From contig NZ_JAIBLJ010000016.1 of NCBI RefSeq assembly GCF_020179385.1, positions 24,568 to 88,567 of the forward strand: a DNA stretch of 64,000 nucleotides, in the 5' to 3' direction. Source of the stretch: Alkalihalobacillus sp. YIM B00296. GTDB lineage: Bacteria > Bacillota > Bacilli > Bacillales > Fictibacillaceae. Both the position numbers and the translations under genes were made by a program. Shown here piece by piece: positions 8,815 to 17,358 of the stretch; position 1 is the stretch's first letter; each line of letters begins with the position of its first letter. Under the pieces are notes generated by a model. The model was not told where the DNA came from and did no database searches. It was given only the letters and a program-made list of their open reading frames with translations.

Positions 8815-9630
8815 GTGAGTTTTATCCAAATAAGAGATGTCAGTTATACTTATCCAAATGGTTTTATGGCTGTTAAAAGAGTATCTACAAATATTGAAAA
8901 GGGAGAAAAGCTGGCTATTGTTGGCCAAAATGGAGCTGGAAAGACAACCACAGTAAAAATGATGAATGGTCTATTACGGCCATCTAAGGGTGATATTTTT
9001 ATTGACGGTCTAAACACAAAAGGTTACACCACTGCACAGATATCTAAACGAGTAGGATATGTTTTTCAAAATCCTGATGACCAGATTTTTCATAGTGATG
9101 TTTATAGTGAGATTGCTTATGGGCCTAAGAAAAAAGGGCTGTCAGAAGAAGAGATTTCTAATAGAGTAGAGAAAGTAGCAAAATTAGCAGGAATAGATAG
9201 ATATCTAGACGAGAATCCATATAACCTACCATTTTCAACGAGAAAATTTGTTACAATAGCCTGTGTTTTAGCGATGGATGTTGATGTTGTGATTCTAGAT
9301 GAACCAACTGCTGGACAAGATTATGTGGGCATGGCACAAATCACAAAATTAATTAATTATTTACAAAAAAACAATAAAACAGTGATTACTATTACCCATG
9401 ACATGGAGTTTGTTGTTAATAATTTTGAGCGAGTTATTGTCATGGCAAATAAACAAATAATAGCTGACAAAAATAAAAGAGATGTTTTCTGGGATTTTAA
9501 TGTTATTGAACAGTCAAGTATTAAACAACCTTATATTAGCGAATTGGCAAATAGTATGAGTTTCGAAAGTAAAATTTTAACAATAGATGAATTTGTTAAT
9601 TATTTATTTAATAGTAAAAAGAAGGTGTAG
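8815..9630 (+). CDS. ecfA: ECF transporter ATP-binding protein 2 with degenerate signature motif
   Basis: 271-aa partner ATPase. Walker A GQNGAGKTTT, Q-loop FQNPDDQI, Walker B VVILDEPTAGQD and switch His ITHDME are all normal, but the position of LSGGQ reads LPFSTRKF. The heterodimer should therefore have one consensus and one degenerate ATP site, as known for several asymmetric ABC proteins. GTG start at 8815, with AGGAGGTG about ten bases upstream and a three-base gap from the previous gene. Family call firm; functional asymmetry is inferred. Confidence 0.93.
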   Translation: MSFIQIRDVSYTYPNGFMAVKRVSTNIEKGEKLAIVGQNGAGKTTTVKMMNGLLRPSKGDIFIDGLNTKGYTTAQISKRVGYVFQNPDDQIFHSDVYSEIAYGPKKKGLSEEEISNRVEKVAKLAGIDRYLDENPYNLPFSTRKFVTIACVLAMDVDVVILDEPTAGQDYVGMAQITKLINYLQKNNKTVITITHDMEFVVNNFERVIVMANKQIIADKNKRDVFWDFNVIEQSSIKQPYISELANSMSFESKILTIDEFVNYLFNSKKKV

Positions 9631-9633
9631 TCA

Positions 9634-10563
9634 ATGGGAAAAATTGCAGTAGTGGGAAGCTTAAATATTGATTTCATTTCAAATGTACATGAACTCCCTA
9701 AAGTTGGAGAAACAATTACAGCAACTAAATTTAAAGTATCTCCTGGTGGTAAAGGTGCTAATCAGGCTATTGCCGCAGCGAAGTTAGGGGGTGATGTGGA
9801 AATGATCGGAAGAGTCGGATGTGATGAATTTGGAGAGTTACTTATAGAGAATTTATCAAAAGAAGATGTCAGTACTAAGGGAATTAAAAAGGAGGGAGAT
9901 ACGGGAAGGACATTTATTAATGTTGATCATAAAGGTGAAAATACAATAACTTATGTACCTGGTGCAAATGGAGAGATAACAAAAGAAGATATTGATAAAA
10001 ACCTTTACACTTTGAGTCAGAGTTCATATATTCTATTACAGCAAGAAATCGAAGAAGAAATATTAGAATATGTAGTGGAAAGGGTATCATCATTTCCTGA
10101 ATGTAAAGTGATTATGAATGCTGCGCCAGCGAGACACATAAATGAAAAAATCATTCGTGGTGTTCATACTCTCATAGTAAATGAAGTAGAGCTTGAATAT
10201 TTAAGTGGGAAAGAAAATAGTGATATGAATATTGAGGAAAACATTCATCGTTTACTCAATCAGGGAATAAAGAAAATAATTGTTACGCTTGGAGAAAAAG
10301 GAGCAATATTTGCAAGCCAATCAAAATATAAACATATTCCTGCAATAAAGACTTCTGCCGTAGATACAACAGGTGCCGGGGACACCTTTATTGGAGCATA
10401 TGTTGTTGCAAAATCTGAAGGCCAACCAGATATTGAAGCGGTAGAGTTTTCGACAAAAGCTTCAGCGATTGCCGTTACAAGGAATGGTGCCCAACCATCT
10501 ATTCCTACGAGGGAGGAATTGGAACAATTTGTGAAAAAGTCTGGAATAATTCATAGACTTTAA
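9634..10563 (+). CDS. rbsK: Ribokinase
   Basis: 309-aa PfkB-family kinase phosphorylating D-ribose at O5 to ribose-5-phosphate. Diagnostic motifs: N-terminal VVGSLNIDF, substrate loop GGKGANQAIAAAKLGG (residues 38-53) and the catalytic anion-hole motif DTTGAGDTFIGAY (catalytic Asp in GAGD). It starts three bases after ecfA2 with AAGGTG as ribosome site, so it belongs to the same transcript. With the nucleoside hydrolase downstream it consumes ribose released from imported nucleosides. Confidence 0.95.
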   Translation: MGKIAVVGSLNIDFISNVHELPKVGETITATKFKVSPGGKGANQAIAAAKLGGDVEMIGRVGCDEFGELLIENLSKEDVSTKGIKKEGDTGRTFINVDHKGENTITYVPGANGEITKEDIDKNLYTLSQSSYILLQQEIEEEILEYVVERVSSFPECKVIMNAAPARHINEKIIRGVHTLIVNEVELEYLSGKENSDMNIEENIHRLLNQGIKKIIVTLGEKGAIFASQSKYKHIPAIKTSAVDTTGAGDTFIGAYVVAKSEGQPDIEAVEFSTKASAIAVTRNGAQPSIPTREELEQFVKKSGIIHRL

Positions 10564-10674
10564 ATAACTTTGATTGGATATATATGGGAATTTTCATCGG
10601 TGGTAAGCGTACTAGATTGGTATTTTTTGTTAGTGGTTAGTATCTTGAGCTAAAAAAGGGAGGTATTATAAATT

Positions 10675-11277
10675 ATGAAAAAAGGTTTGTTACATGATTT
10701 TACACTATTGGCTATTTTGTTGATTCCGGTAGGTGTTGCACTAAATTTTGTCACGAGTCAGATAGTTCAAATATTAAGGTTGCCTTTGCATCTAGATGCC
10801 ATAGGAACTGTAATAGTATCTATGATTGCAGGACCATGGGTAGGAGCCTTAACGGGTCTAGCCACAAATTTAATTACATCACTGACAAATCCTACAAGTC
10901 TATTTTTTGCGCCAGTATCTATAACTATTGGTTTGCTGATTGGTTATATGTCCAAGTTTGGAATGTTTAAAAAATTATGGACTACAATTGTCGCGGGTGT
11001 AGTGATTACTTTTTCATCTGTAATAGTTGCAGCCCCCATAGCTGTATATGTATTTGGAGGCGCCACTGGTAAATCAGTTGATACAGTTACTGCTGCTTTC
11101 TTGGCAACAACACAAAATATTTGGACTTCCGTTATATCCAGTTCTATTTTGGTAGAAAGTCTTGATAAAATCTTGTCTGTTTTAATTGCCTATTTTATTG
11201 TAAAGAAAATGTCTGACAGATATCTATCTAAAATGAATTATGGAGAAAGTTTTATACAAAATAAAAAAACAAGTTAA
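10675..11277 (+). CDS. ECF transporter substrate-binding membrane (S) component, probably nucleoside-specific
   Basis: 200-aa integral membrane protein with about five to six helices and the small S-component look: LDAIGTVIVSMIAGPWVGAL and the Gly/Asn/Thr-rich LATNLITSLTNPTS loop. It lies in one operon with EcfT, two EcfA, ribokinase and nucleoside hydrolase, so nucleosides are the natural substrate; that is inference from context. GGGAGG precedes the ATG. S components diverge strongly, so the exact ligand is uncertain. Confidence 0.88.
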   Translation: MKKGLLHDFTLLAILLIPVGVALNFVTSQIVQILRLPLHLDAIGTVIVSMIAGPWVGALTGLATNLITSLTNPTSLFFAPVSITIGLLIGYMSKFGMFKKLWTTIVAGVVITFSSVIVAAPIAVYVFGGATGKSVDTVTAAFLATTQNIWTSVISSSILVESLDKILSVLIAYFIVKKMSDRYLSKMNYGESFIQNKKTS

Positions 11278-11734
11278 ATACCCCAAAGAACGATGTGAAA
11301 ATATGATAGGGTGTTGTTAAAAAAATCTATATGTCTCAAATAAAGATTCTATGAATCCAACTAGATCAAAAAATAAAAAAACTGTAATACTAGCCCGCCT
11401 GCTTTACAAGCGTGTCTATCAGATTCTTGCTTCTCTCACTTTTTATGTTGCGGAAGTAAAAGAACTTGGTGTGAATGGGCTTCAATTGATCATTGTACTG
11501 CATATACACGGGAGGATGAATACTGGTAAGCCGATATGGCTTCCAGCTGGATTTTTTAGGTGGATTTTTAGATAGCAAGCTGTCACTAAACCAGTCAACT
11601 GTCATATAGAAGAATTTTTATTTCATAATAATCACAGAGGCTTTTCTGACTCGACATATCTTTTTGTGTACTTAGCACTCGTACTTCAAAGGCTCTTTTT
11701 GAAGATTAAATATAATATAAGAGGTGTTTTAATA
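11278..11734 (+). other. Gene-free spacer with possible coding remnant
   Basis: Only low-quality overlapping frames are present (11351-11575 plus, 11390-11605 minus), without ribosome sites or family resemblance. A stretch near 11535-11620 (FQLDFLGGFLDSKLSLNQST in one frame) could be an eroded coding fragment. No convincing terminator separates the S component from the hydrolase, so the operon may continue across. Confidence 0.35.
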
Positions 11735-12667
11735 ATGAAAAAGATGATTTTAGATGTAGATACAGGAGTTGACGATGCTCTAGCTATTGCATATGCTGTT
11801 GGACAGAGCGATGTTGAATTGTTAGGGATTACTACCACTTTTGGAGTGGCCCCAGTAGAGTATTCATATAGAAATACAAAAAGTGTACTGGGTTCTTTAA
11901 ATAAAGATGTACCTGTTTACAAAGGTTCCAAAGAGCCATTAAAAAGAGAGCGAGTTCATGATGGGAAAATTCATGGGAATGATGGCATTGGAGAAACATT
12001 AGGTTATGTAGAGGAAAGCGAAACAATCACTAAAGATGCAGTTGATTTCATTATTGAACAAACTAAAAAATATAAAAGTGATCTAATAATTGTAACAACA
12101 GGACCATTGACAAATTTAGCAAGGGCAATAGACAAAGAACCCCAAATTATGAAATATGTTGGTAGGATTGTAACAATGGGTGGGGCAGTAGCCTCACCAG
12201 GAAATGTTAACAAATTTGCTGAGGCTAATATATCTGTAGATCCAGATGCTGCAGACTTTGTGTTCAAATCACGGCTTCCAATTACTTTAGTAGGTTTGGA
12301 TGTAACGAGAAAAACACTGCTAAACAAAGATAACGTTAAAGAATGGGAAAGAATCGGCACTTCCTCAGCCAAATTCTTTGCTGCTTTTACTCAATTTTAT
12401 CTCGATGCTTACAAAAAAATACACCCTACCTTAAAAGGGTGTGCCCTACACGATCCATTGGCAGTTGGGATAGCACTATATCCAGAGTTAGTAAGAACAA
12501 TACCTATGCATATAGAAGTAGATTTAAGCGAAGAAGTTCTAGGGAGAACGGTTGAGAATACCAATTTAGAGGATACAGAACCAAACACACTAGTATGTTT
12601 ACAAGTGGATTCAAAAAGATTCACAGAAGATTTTTTTAATAAAGTTAATAATATTTTGTCAGTATAA
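11735..12667 (+). CDS. Inosine/uridine-preferring nucleoside hydrolase
   Basis: 310-aa calcium-dependent N-ribohydrolase cleaving nucleosides to base and ribose. The N-terminal Asp cluster that binds calcium and ribose is exact: ILDVDTGVDDALAI (residues 4-17). Further family features are TTTFGVAPVE, the TTGPLTNLARA loop, TMGGA and a C-terminal HDPLAVG. The start at 11735 follows GAGGTG by 7 bases; the longer open frame from 11666 adds a non-conserved leader. Context: last step before ribokinase in the same salvage island. Confidence 0.94.
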   Translation: MKKMILDVDTGVDDALAIAYAVGQSDVELLGITTTFGVAPVEYSYRNTKSVLGSLNKDVPVYKGSKEPLKRERVHDGKIHGNDGIGETLGYVEESETITKDAVDFIIEQTKKYKSDLIIVTTGPLTNLARAIDKEPQIMKYVGRIVTMGGAVASPGNVNKFAEANISVDPDAADFVFKSRLPITLVGLDVTRKTLLNKDNVKEWERIGTSSAKFFAAFTQFYLDAYKKIHPTLKGCALHDPLAVGIALYPELVRTIPMHIEVDLSEEVLGRTVENTNLEDTEPNTLVCLQVDSKRFTEDFFNKVNNILSV

Positions 12668-12796
12668 TTTTTTAAAAAAGGATGAAATTTGTAATATTAA
12701 CATTAGTTGTTGAGTGTATAGGGGTAGCAACAGCGTAGCTGTTACCATCTGTAATATACAGTAAATAAATGGAATTTAACAAGGGGGGTAATAAAA

Positions 12797-12823
12797 ATGA
12801 CTTACTTTAATTTAGATTTTTGA
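12797..12823 (+). other. Eight-codon open frame with strong ribosome site, directly before a long hairpin
   Basis: AAGGGGGG, seven bases, then ATG and seven sense codons (MTYFNLDF) ending at TGA. It abuts the inverted repeat at 12826-12885. It may be a leader peptide, or simply the stump of a deleted gene whose initiation region survived. Confidence 0.35.
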
Positions 12824-12825
12824 TT

Positions 12826-12885
12826 GAATCAATTTCATAAATTAGCCCTTTAGAGCCTCAAGGGGCTAATTTATGAAATTGATTC
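12826..12885. terminator. Long near-perfect inverted repeat (25-base arms)
   Basis: Left arm 12826-12850 and right arm 12860-12885 are complementary over 25 bases with a single bulged G; the loop is TAGAGCCTC. There is no T-run after the right arm, so it is unlike a simple intrinsic terminator. It could be a bidirectional terminator, an RNA-stability element or a mobile-element end. Confidence 0.6.
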
Positions 12886-12971
12886 GCATACCTGATTAGC
12901 AAAGGTACCAAAAAATTTGTTGTCAAAACTTGCCTTGCTATTCCGAAAGGGCGCGATTGTGAAGTAATAAC

Positions 12972-13016
12972 GCCTAATTTCTCGCTTACCACATTGTTGA
13001 GAAATTAGGCTTTTTT
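12972..13016 (+). terminator. Rho-independent terminator
   Basis: Perfect 12-base arms GCCTAATTTCTC / GAGAAATTAGGC with a 15-base loop, followed directly by six T. A textbook intrinsic terminator, in the gene-free region after the nucleoside hydrolase. Confidence 0.85.
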
Positions 13017-13218
13017 ATATTTGGGTTTTCTTAGCGTAGGATTTTTGTAAAATGTTGGCGAGCCCCCGATAAGGAAGCATGAAGAATTAAATGATGCATT
13101 CTTTCTATATATTAGACAAGGGACGAACAGGAGTTATCAGAAAGGGGGATTGCGGCAACTGAACTATACAAGTTGAGTAACATGAACTTCAGGAATTTCC
13201 GTAAAGACATAAGAAGTG
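13017..13218 (+). other. Gene-free stretch, possible eroded reading frame
   Basis: One frame near 13065-13170 reads RKHEELNDAFFLYIRQGTNR and then hits a stop. It could be a tiny remnant of a coding sequence, but I cannot name it. It is flanked by two terminators. Confidence 0.3.
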
Positions 13219-13265
13219 AAACCAGACCAAGAAGAACTTTTCGTTCTACTTGGCCTGGTTTTTGT
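13219..13265 (+). terminator. Rho-independent terminator
   Basis: AAACCAGACCAAGAAGAAC pairs with GTTCTACTTGGCCTGGTTT (13243-13261) around a TTTTC loop, followed by T-rich sequence. A strong hairpin, with no recognised gene immediately before it. Confidence 0.75.
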
Positions 13266-13360
13266 ATTTTCATGGAAAGTAGCGAGTCGTAGACCGGCTA
13301 TTTTCAGTAGGTTGTAGGTTAATGCCACGATCCCGAACTCGACATGAACCTAGCTTTATC

Positions 13361-13420
13361 GTGCCTGGTACTATTTTGAACCGCTTGTACCCCAAGGCTT
13401 TTCAAATGGTGCCTGGTACA
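13361..13420. repeat. Dispersed GTGCCTGG(T/C)AC repeat, copy A
   Basis: GTGCCTGGTACTATTTTGAA, a spacer containing ACCCCAAGGCTTTTC, then AAATGGTGCCTGGTAC. It shares the CCCnAAGGnTT centre and the GGTGCCTG end with copies at 15864 and 16815. This copy has both ends in direct rather than inverted orientation, so it is the most degenerate. Confidence 0.6.
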
Positions 13421-13708
13421 AAATCAAATCAATGAGAATTAATTTTTCTTTTCTCCTTATTCGATTTGGAATTTATACAAAAATTTAACAGAAAAATGCA
13501 TCTATTAATCTGCAAAATACGTCTAATAGAGTAACGCTTGATACACGTCAGAAATTATAAAAAACAATAGGGATCCAAATACAAAAGTAATATTCAGATA
13601 TATTACTTCAAGTGCTTTTTAAAATCAGATCAATCTTGAAATGTTTACCAAGAATATAAGTAGTGATAAAATGGTAAAGTTGGTAATTAATTAATAAGGT
13701 GGAATAAT
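13421..13708 (+). other. AT-rich leader region of the glycosyltransferase gene
   Basis: No gene. It presumably contains the promoter for the gene starting at 13709; I could not single out one convincing -35/-10 pair. Confidence 0.3.
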
Positions 13709-15856
13709 ATGAATAAAGTGTCAATCATTATACCTGTATATAATACTGAAGAATTTTTAGAAGAATGTATTTTTTCGGTTATAAGGCAGTCTTATAGAAA
13801 TTTCGAGATTCTATTAATCAACGATGGCTCTGCTATAAGTTGTAAAAATAAAATAAATGAACTTTTAGAAGTTGATGATAGGATAAAAGTTTTCCAACTT
13901 AAAGAACGTAAAGGTGTCGGAGCAGCACGGAACTATGGAATCGAGAACGCTACTGGTGATTACATCTATTTCATGGATAGTGACGACTATCTTGGGGAAA
14001 GTGCGTTACAACTTCTCATCAACCAAATTTCCGATTCTAAGATGATTACAGGCAAGCAGGTCAGGACGACGATCAGTCATGAAAATGAAGAAACTGCGAC
14101 TGCACTTGATACAGAAGTAGACCCGGACGTTCATTTTTACCAAAAAAACATTAAAAAGGCTTTTAAAAATAGATCCGCATTACATAGGCTTATTTCACGA
14201 GACTTAGTAAATGAAAGGAATATCCGTTTTTCAGAAGATGTAGAATGTTATTCAGATCTTTCCTTCATTTTGCCTCTATTAGTCAATCTAGATGAGGTCC
14301 CTTATGTTAAAAACGCTTTTTACTTCAAAAGGAAAAGAAATGATCCGATTACGAACCCATCAATCATACAAATAGATGCAGAAAGAAGGATCAAGGATTT
14401 CATAACCATTTACAAACAACTGAAGGAAAGATACAAAGACAATTACGAAGCTGTTAAATTTTTAGACAACCATATGCTCAATTTTTATAGAAAAACAATC
14501 GTAACCTTCTTAAAGGAAGAAAACAACATCAATTTGATCTATGACCAACTGGTATCCTTTGCAACAAAATTAGACCAACAGTTGTTAGCAAAAAAAAGCA
14601 TCATCCTCCGTAGAGAACTAAATCCGTTAGTGAAAAATAATAGGGAAAAATTCGAGTCGGTAAATCGATTACACCAAAGGCTAAGAAAAGTGAAGTATGC
14701 TTTGACAGGAAGGACGAAATTATACACGCAATTATACCGTTCCGTTTTTATAAAGCTCCCATTAAAAGAAAAAACCGTCCTGTTTGAAAGCTTCTTGGGG
14801 AAAAATTACTCCGACAATCCGAAATATATTTATGAATATATGTTGAAAAATTGCCCTGACTACGATTTCATTTGGATTTTCAAAGAGCCAGGGAAGACGA
14901 TTTCTGGGAACCCAAAACAAATCAAACGGTTCAGCTTGAAGTACTACTATTACATGGCAACCGCTAAATACTGGGTGAGCAATTCGAGGGTCCCGAAGCG
15001 GTTTGACAAAAGGGAAGGGAACGTCTATCTGCAAACCTGGCATGGGACTCCACTTAAGAAGCTTGTTTTCGACATGAAGGACATCCATTCTGCTAATCCG
15101 AATTACAAACGAGATGTATTCATTCAATCACGGCGCTGGGATTATTTGATTTCCCCTAACCAATATTCAACTGAAATTTTCGGCAGTGCTTTTAAATACG
15201 ATAAGACCATGCTTGAATTCGGATACCCAAGGAATGACATTCTTTATTCGGGGAATGACGAAGAAACGATTAATGGGCTTAAAAAGAAACTGGGTATACC
15301 CGTTGATAAAAAGGTCGTCCTTTATGCGCCGACATGGAGGGATAACGACTTTTTTGAAGCTGGAAAATACAGATTCACCTTACAATTGGACCTTCAAAAA
15401 ATGAAAGAACAGCTCGGTGATGAATACATCGTTTTATTGAGAATGCATTATTTCATCGCAAACCAGCTGGATATTTCTGAGTTTGAAGGGTTCGCTTATG
15501 ATCTATCAACCTATGATGATATTGCTGAGCTTTATTTAGTCTCAGACATTTTGATTACAGACTATTCTTCTGTTTTCTTTGATTACGCCAACTTACGTCG
15601 TCCAATCCTTTTCTACACGTACGATCTGGAAAATTATCGCGATACACTGCGAGGATTCTATATCGACATTGAGGAAGAGGTACCAGGTCCATTATTGAAA
15701 ACAACAGATGAAGTGATAGCAACAATAGAAAACATTGAAGATGTCCATAATCAATACACGGATAAATATAATAAATTTTTTGAGAAATTCTGTTCCTGGG
15801 ATGATGGAAAAGCCTCCGAAAAAGTCGTCAAAGAAGTCTTTGAGTTGAAATCATAA
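13709..15856 (+). CDS. Bifunctional glycosyltransferase (GT2) / CDP-glycerol glycerophosphotransferase (TagF-like)
   Basis: 715-aa fusion for wall teichoic-acid-type polymer synthesis at the cytoplasmic membrane face. Residues 1-250: GT-A fold family 2 domain with SIIIPVYNTEEFLEECI, LLINDGSA and the metal-binding MDSDDYL. Residues 340-715: CDP-glycerol:poly(glycerophosphate) glycerophosphotransferase with LQTWHGTPLKKLVFDMKD, EFGYPRNDIL, LYAPTWRDN and ITDYSSVFFDYANLRRPI, the catalytic and nucleotide-binding signatures. Start follows AAGGTGG. It is monocistronic, enclosed by terminators and repeat copies. The polymer it acts on cannot be read from sequence; the fusion suggests it adds a sugar and polymerises glycerol phosphate. 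Confidence 0.92.
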   Translation: MNKVSIIIPVYNTEEFLEECIFSVIRQSYRNFEILLINDGSAISCKNKINELLEVDDRIKVFQLKERKGVGAARNYGIENATGDYIYFMDSDDYLGESALQLLINQISDSKMITGKQVRTTISHENEETATALDTEVDPDVHFYQKNIKKAFKNRSALHRLISRDLVNERNIRFSEDVECYSDLSFILPLLVNLDEVPYVKNAFYFKRKRNDPITNPSIIQIDAERRIKDFITIYKQLKERYKDNYEAVKFLDNHMLNFYRKTIVTFLKEENNINLIYDQLVSFATKLDQQLLAKKSIILRRELNPLVKNNREKFESVNRLHQRLRKVKYALTGRTKLYTQLYRSVFIKLPLKEKTVLFESFLGKNYSDNPKYIYEYMLKNCPDYDFIWIFKEPGKTISGNPKQIKRFSLKYYYYMATAKYWVSNSRVPKRFDKREGNVYLQTWHGTPLKKLVFDMKDIHSANPNYKRDVFIQSRRWDYLISPNQYSTEIFGSAFKYDKTMLEFGYPRNDILYSGNDEETINGLKKKLGIPVDKKVVLYAPTWRDNDFFEAGKYRFTLQLDLQKMKEQLGDEYIVLLRMHYFIANQLDISEFEGFAYDLSTYDDIAELYLVSDILITDYSSVFFDYANLRRPILFYTYDLENYRDTLRGFYIDIEEEVPGPLLKTTDEVIATIENIEDVHNQYTDKYNKFFEKFCSWDDGKASEKVVKEVFELKS

Positions 15857-15863
15857 ATATATC

Positions 15864-15923
15864 TGTACCAGACACCATTTTCAATTTCTTACGCCCCAAG
15901 GGTTCTGAAATGGTGCCTGTCAC
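15864..15923. repeat. Dispersed palindromic repeat, copy B
   Basis: TGTACCAGACACCATTT on the left pairs with AAATGGTGCCTGTCAC on the right (a few mismatches) around a centre containing CCCCAAGGGTTCTG. It lies directly after the TagF-like gene and before an independent terminator. Confidence 0.75.
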
Positions 15924-15926
15924 TTG

Positions 15927-15956
15927 AAGACCGGTCCGTTTATGGGTCGGTCTTTT
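15927..15956 (+). terminator. Rho-independent terminator after the TagF-like gene
   Basis: AAGACCGGTCC / GGGTCGGTCTT stem with a six-base loop and a following T-run. Confidence 0.8.
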
Positions 15957-16067
15957 ATCATCTGTTAAATCAAAATGGGAGACATTAGCACTTTAAACTG
16001 CGTTTTCAACATGTATACTGTTCGAATGTTATAATATGGATCATTAGTGAAAAATAGGAGATTGATA

Positions 16068-16766
16068 ATGTCAAAGAAAAAATTCTGGTCTTCACCCTTA
16101 GGTATTATATTGGTACTTATTTTACTTCCGTTCATCGGTGTCGGACTTTTATTAGCGTTTTTTTCAATAGATGTGAATGTAGGGGAAAGGTTTACTCAAT
16201 GGGATGTGCAGGGCTATTTGAAAGATAAGTATCAAATTCCGTTTTATGTAGAAGTAGAGGAGCACTTTTCTTTAGGGACTCAGATTTCTGCTACTCCAAT
16301 GAAAAACACAACATATGAATTTAAAGTAGAAAAGGATGGTAATGGCAGCTATAATGATAACTTTTTACACATATTTTATGAACGGGAACTTACAGAAGCT
16401 CTAGAAAACTATCCTGATTTATCTTCCGCGAGAATAAAAATGTTTCTTAAAGATAAAGGTGAAAAATTCGATTTCAGTGAGACTTTTCCTGACTTGGCTA
16501 ATATAACACCCACTTTTAATGTTACAAAATTACAAAAAGGTGAAATAAATAGAGAAAAAGTGTTGGATTCATTAAAAGAAGTCATGCTCTTTATCGAAAA
16601 GGAAAAGATACAAATTGAAGAGTTGAATCTTTCGGTAGAGGTCGATGCGAATAAATTATACCATTATATTTCATACCTCATACCGAAGGAAGCATTATCC
16701 CAAATCGATACCGTAGAAAAATTGAAAAACTATGAAACCGTCAAAACAGTAAAACGTCAACAATAA
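16068..16766 (+). CDS. Membrane-anchored protein of unknown function
   Basis: 232 aa. Residues 8-31 form one hydrophobic helix after a basic start (MSKKKFW), followed by about 200 hydrophilic residues, so most of the protein should be outside the membrane. No domain recognised. AGGAG lies seven bases before the ATG at 16068, preferred over the GTG at 16047. Enclosed by its own terminator. Low similarity to its neighbours and no functional context. Confidence 0.75.
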   Translation: MSKKKFWSSPLGIILVLILLPFIGVGLLLAFFSIDVNVGERFTQWDVQGYLKDKYQIPFYVEVEEHFSLGTQISATPMKNTTYEFKVEKDGNGSYNDNFLHIFYERELTEALENYPDLSSARIKMFLKDKGEKFDFSETFPDLANITPTFNVTKLQKGEINREKVLDSLKEVMLFIEKEKIQIEELNLSVEVDANKLYHYISYLIPKEALSQIDTVEKLKNYETVKTVKRQQ

Positions 16767-16776
16767 TTATAATCTC

Positions 16777-16803
16777 AAGACCATCAACCTGGTGGTCTTT
16801 CTT
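16777..16803 (+). terminator. Rho-independent terminator
   Basis: AAGACCATCA / TGGTGGTCTT with a three-base loop, then TTCTTTT. It ends the gene at 16068-16766. Confidence 0.8.
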
Positions 16804-16814
16804 TTGTACTAACT

Positions 16815-16913
16815 GTGTACCAGACACCATTTACAATCCCTTGTCCCTAAAGGCTTTTCTGAAATTGCCAGGAATCCCTTGGTGGAGCGGCTTTTGAATC
16901 AGTGCCTGGCATG
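16815..16913. repeat. Dispersed palindromic repeat, copy C (expanded)
   Basis: GTGTACCAGACACCATTTACAATCCC begins like copy B, has the CCCTAAAGGCTTTTCTGAAAT centre, then a second half-copy ending AGTGCCTGGCATGG. It appears to be one copy with an extra duplicated end. Confidence 0.65.
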
Positions 16914-17021
16914 GATTCTACAAAAATCTACATTTTTTGCAGGAGATATTAACTTTATAGAGAAATATTATAAAGTTTGGAAGTCTATACATATGAAATT
17001 TCAGGAAAATGGGGGCGTGTA

Positions 17022-17212
17022 ATGTTTAGTAAGGAGAAATTTTAATCGCTGTTGGATTGTTCATCATGTTGTTAAGCCCCTATATTACGGATCAATGGAC
17101 AGATTATATCGAATACAGAGTTAATGGCATCTATCATTTTGACTTCCTGTACCTTCAAATCATGATCGCTTTAATGGATTTCACTTCAATACTTCCAGTT
17201 CATTCATCTTGA
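17022..17212 (+). pseudogene. Frameshifted small membrane protein
   Basis: ATG at 17022 gives MFSKEKF then a stop. One base later, another frame continues LIAVGLFIMLLSPYITDQWT and a second hydrophobic segment, ending at 17212. The junction reads as one protein with a single-base loss near 17040 (an A/T run), and the end also looks altered. No ribosome site better than GGGGGCG. Unknown family. Confidence 0.5.
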
Positions 17213-17358
17213 TCCTAGAGAAGCTTAATTGATTAAAACTTTTTCATAATATTCCAGGTATTACATAAAAAGCAATCAAAGGGGGGCGTGAATTCGACCC
17301 GATTTTACAAGATTCATACCATGATAACTTCATATAATCATAGGGGGATATACGTGAA

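Noticed and set aside
11351..11605. Overlapping 71-74 aa frames on both strands
   Set aside because: No ribosome site, low-complexity composition and no recognisable motif; described only as a possible remnant.
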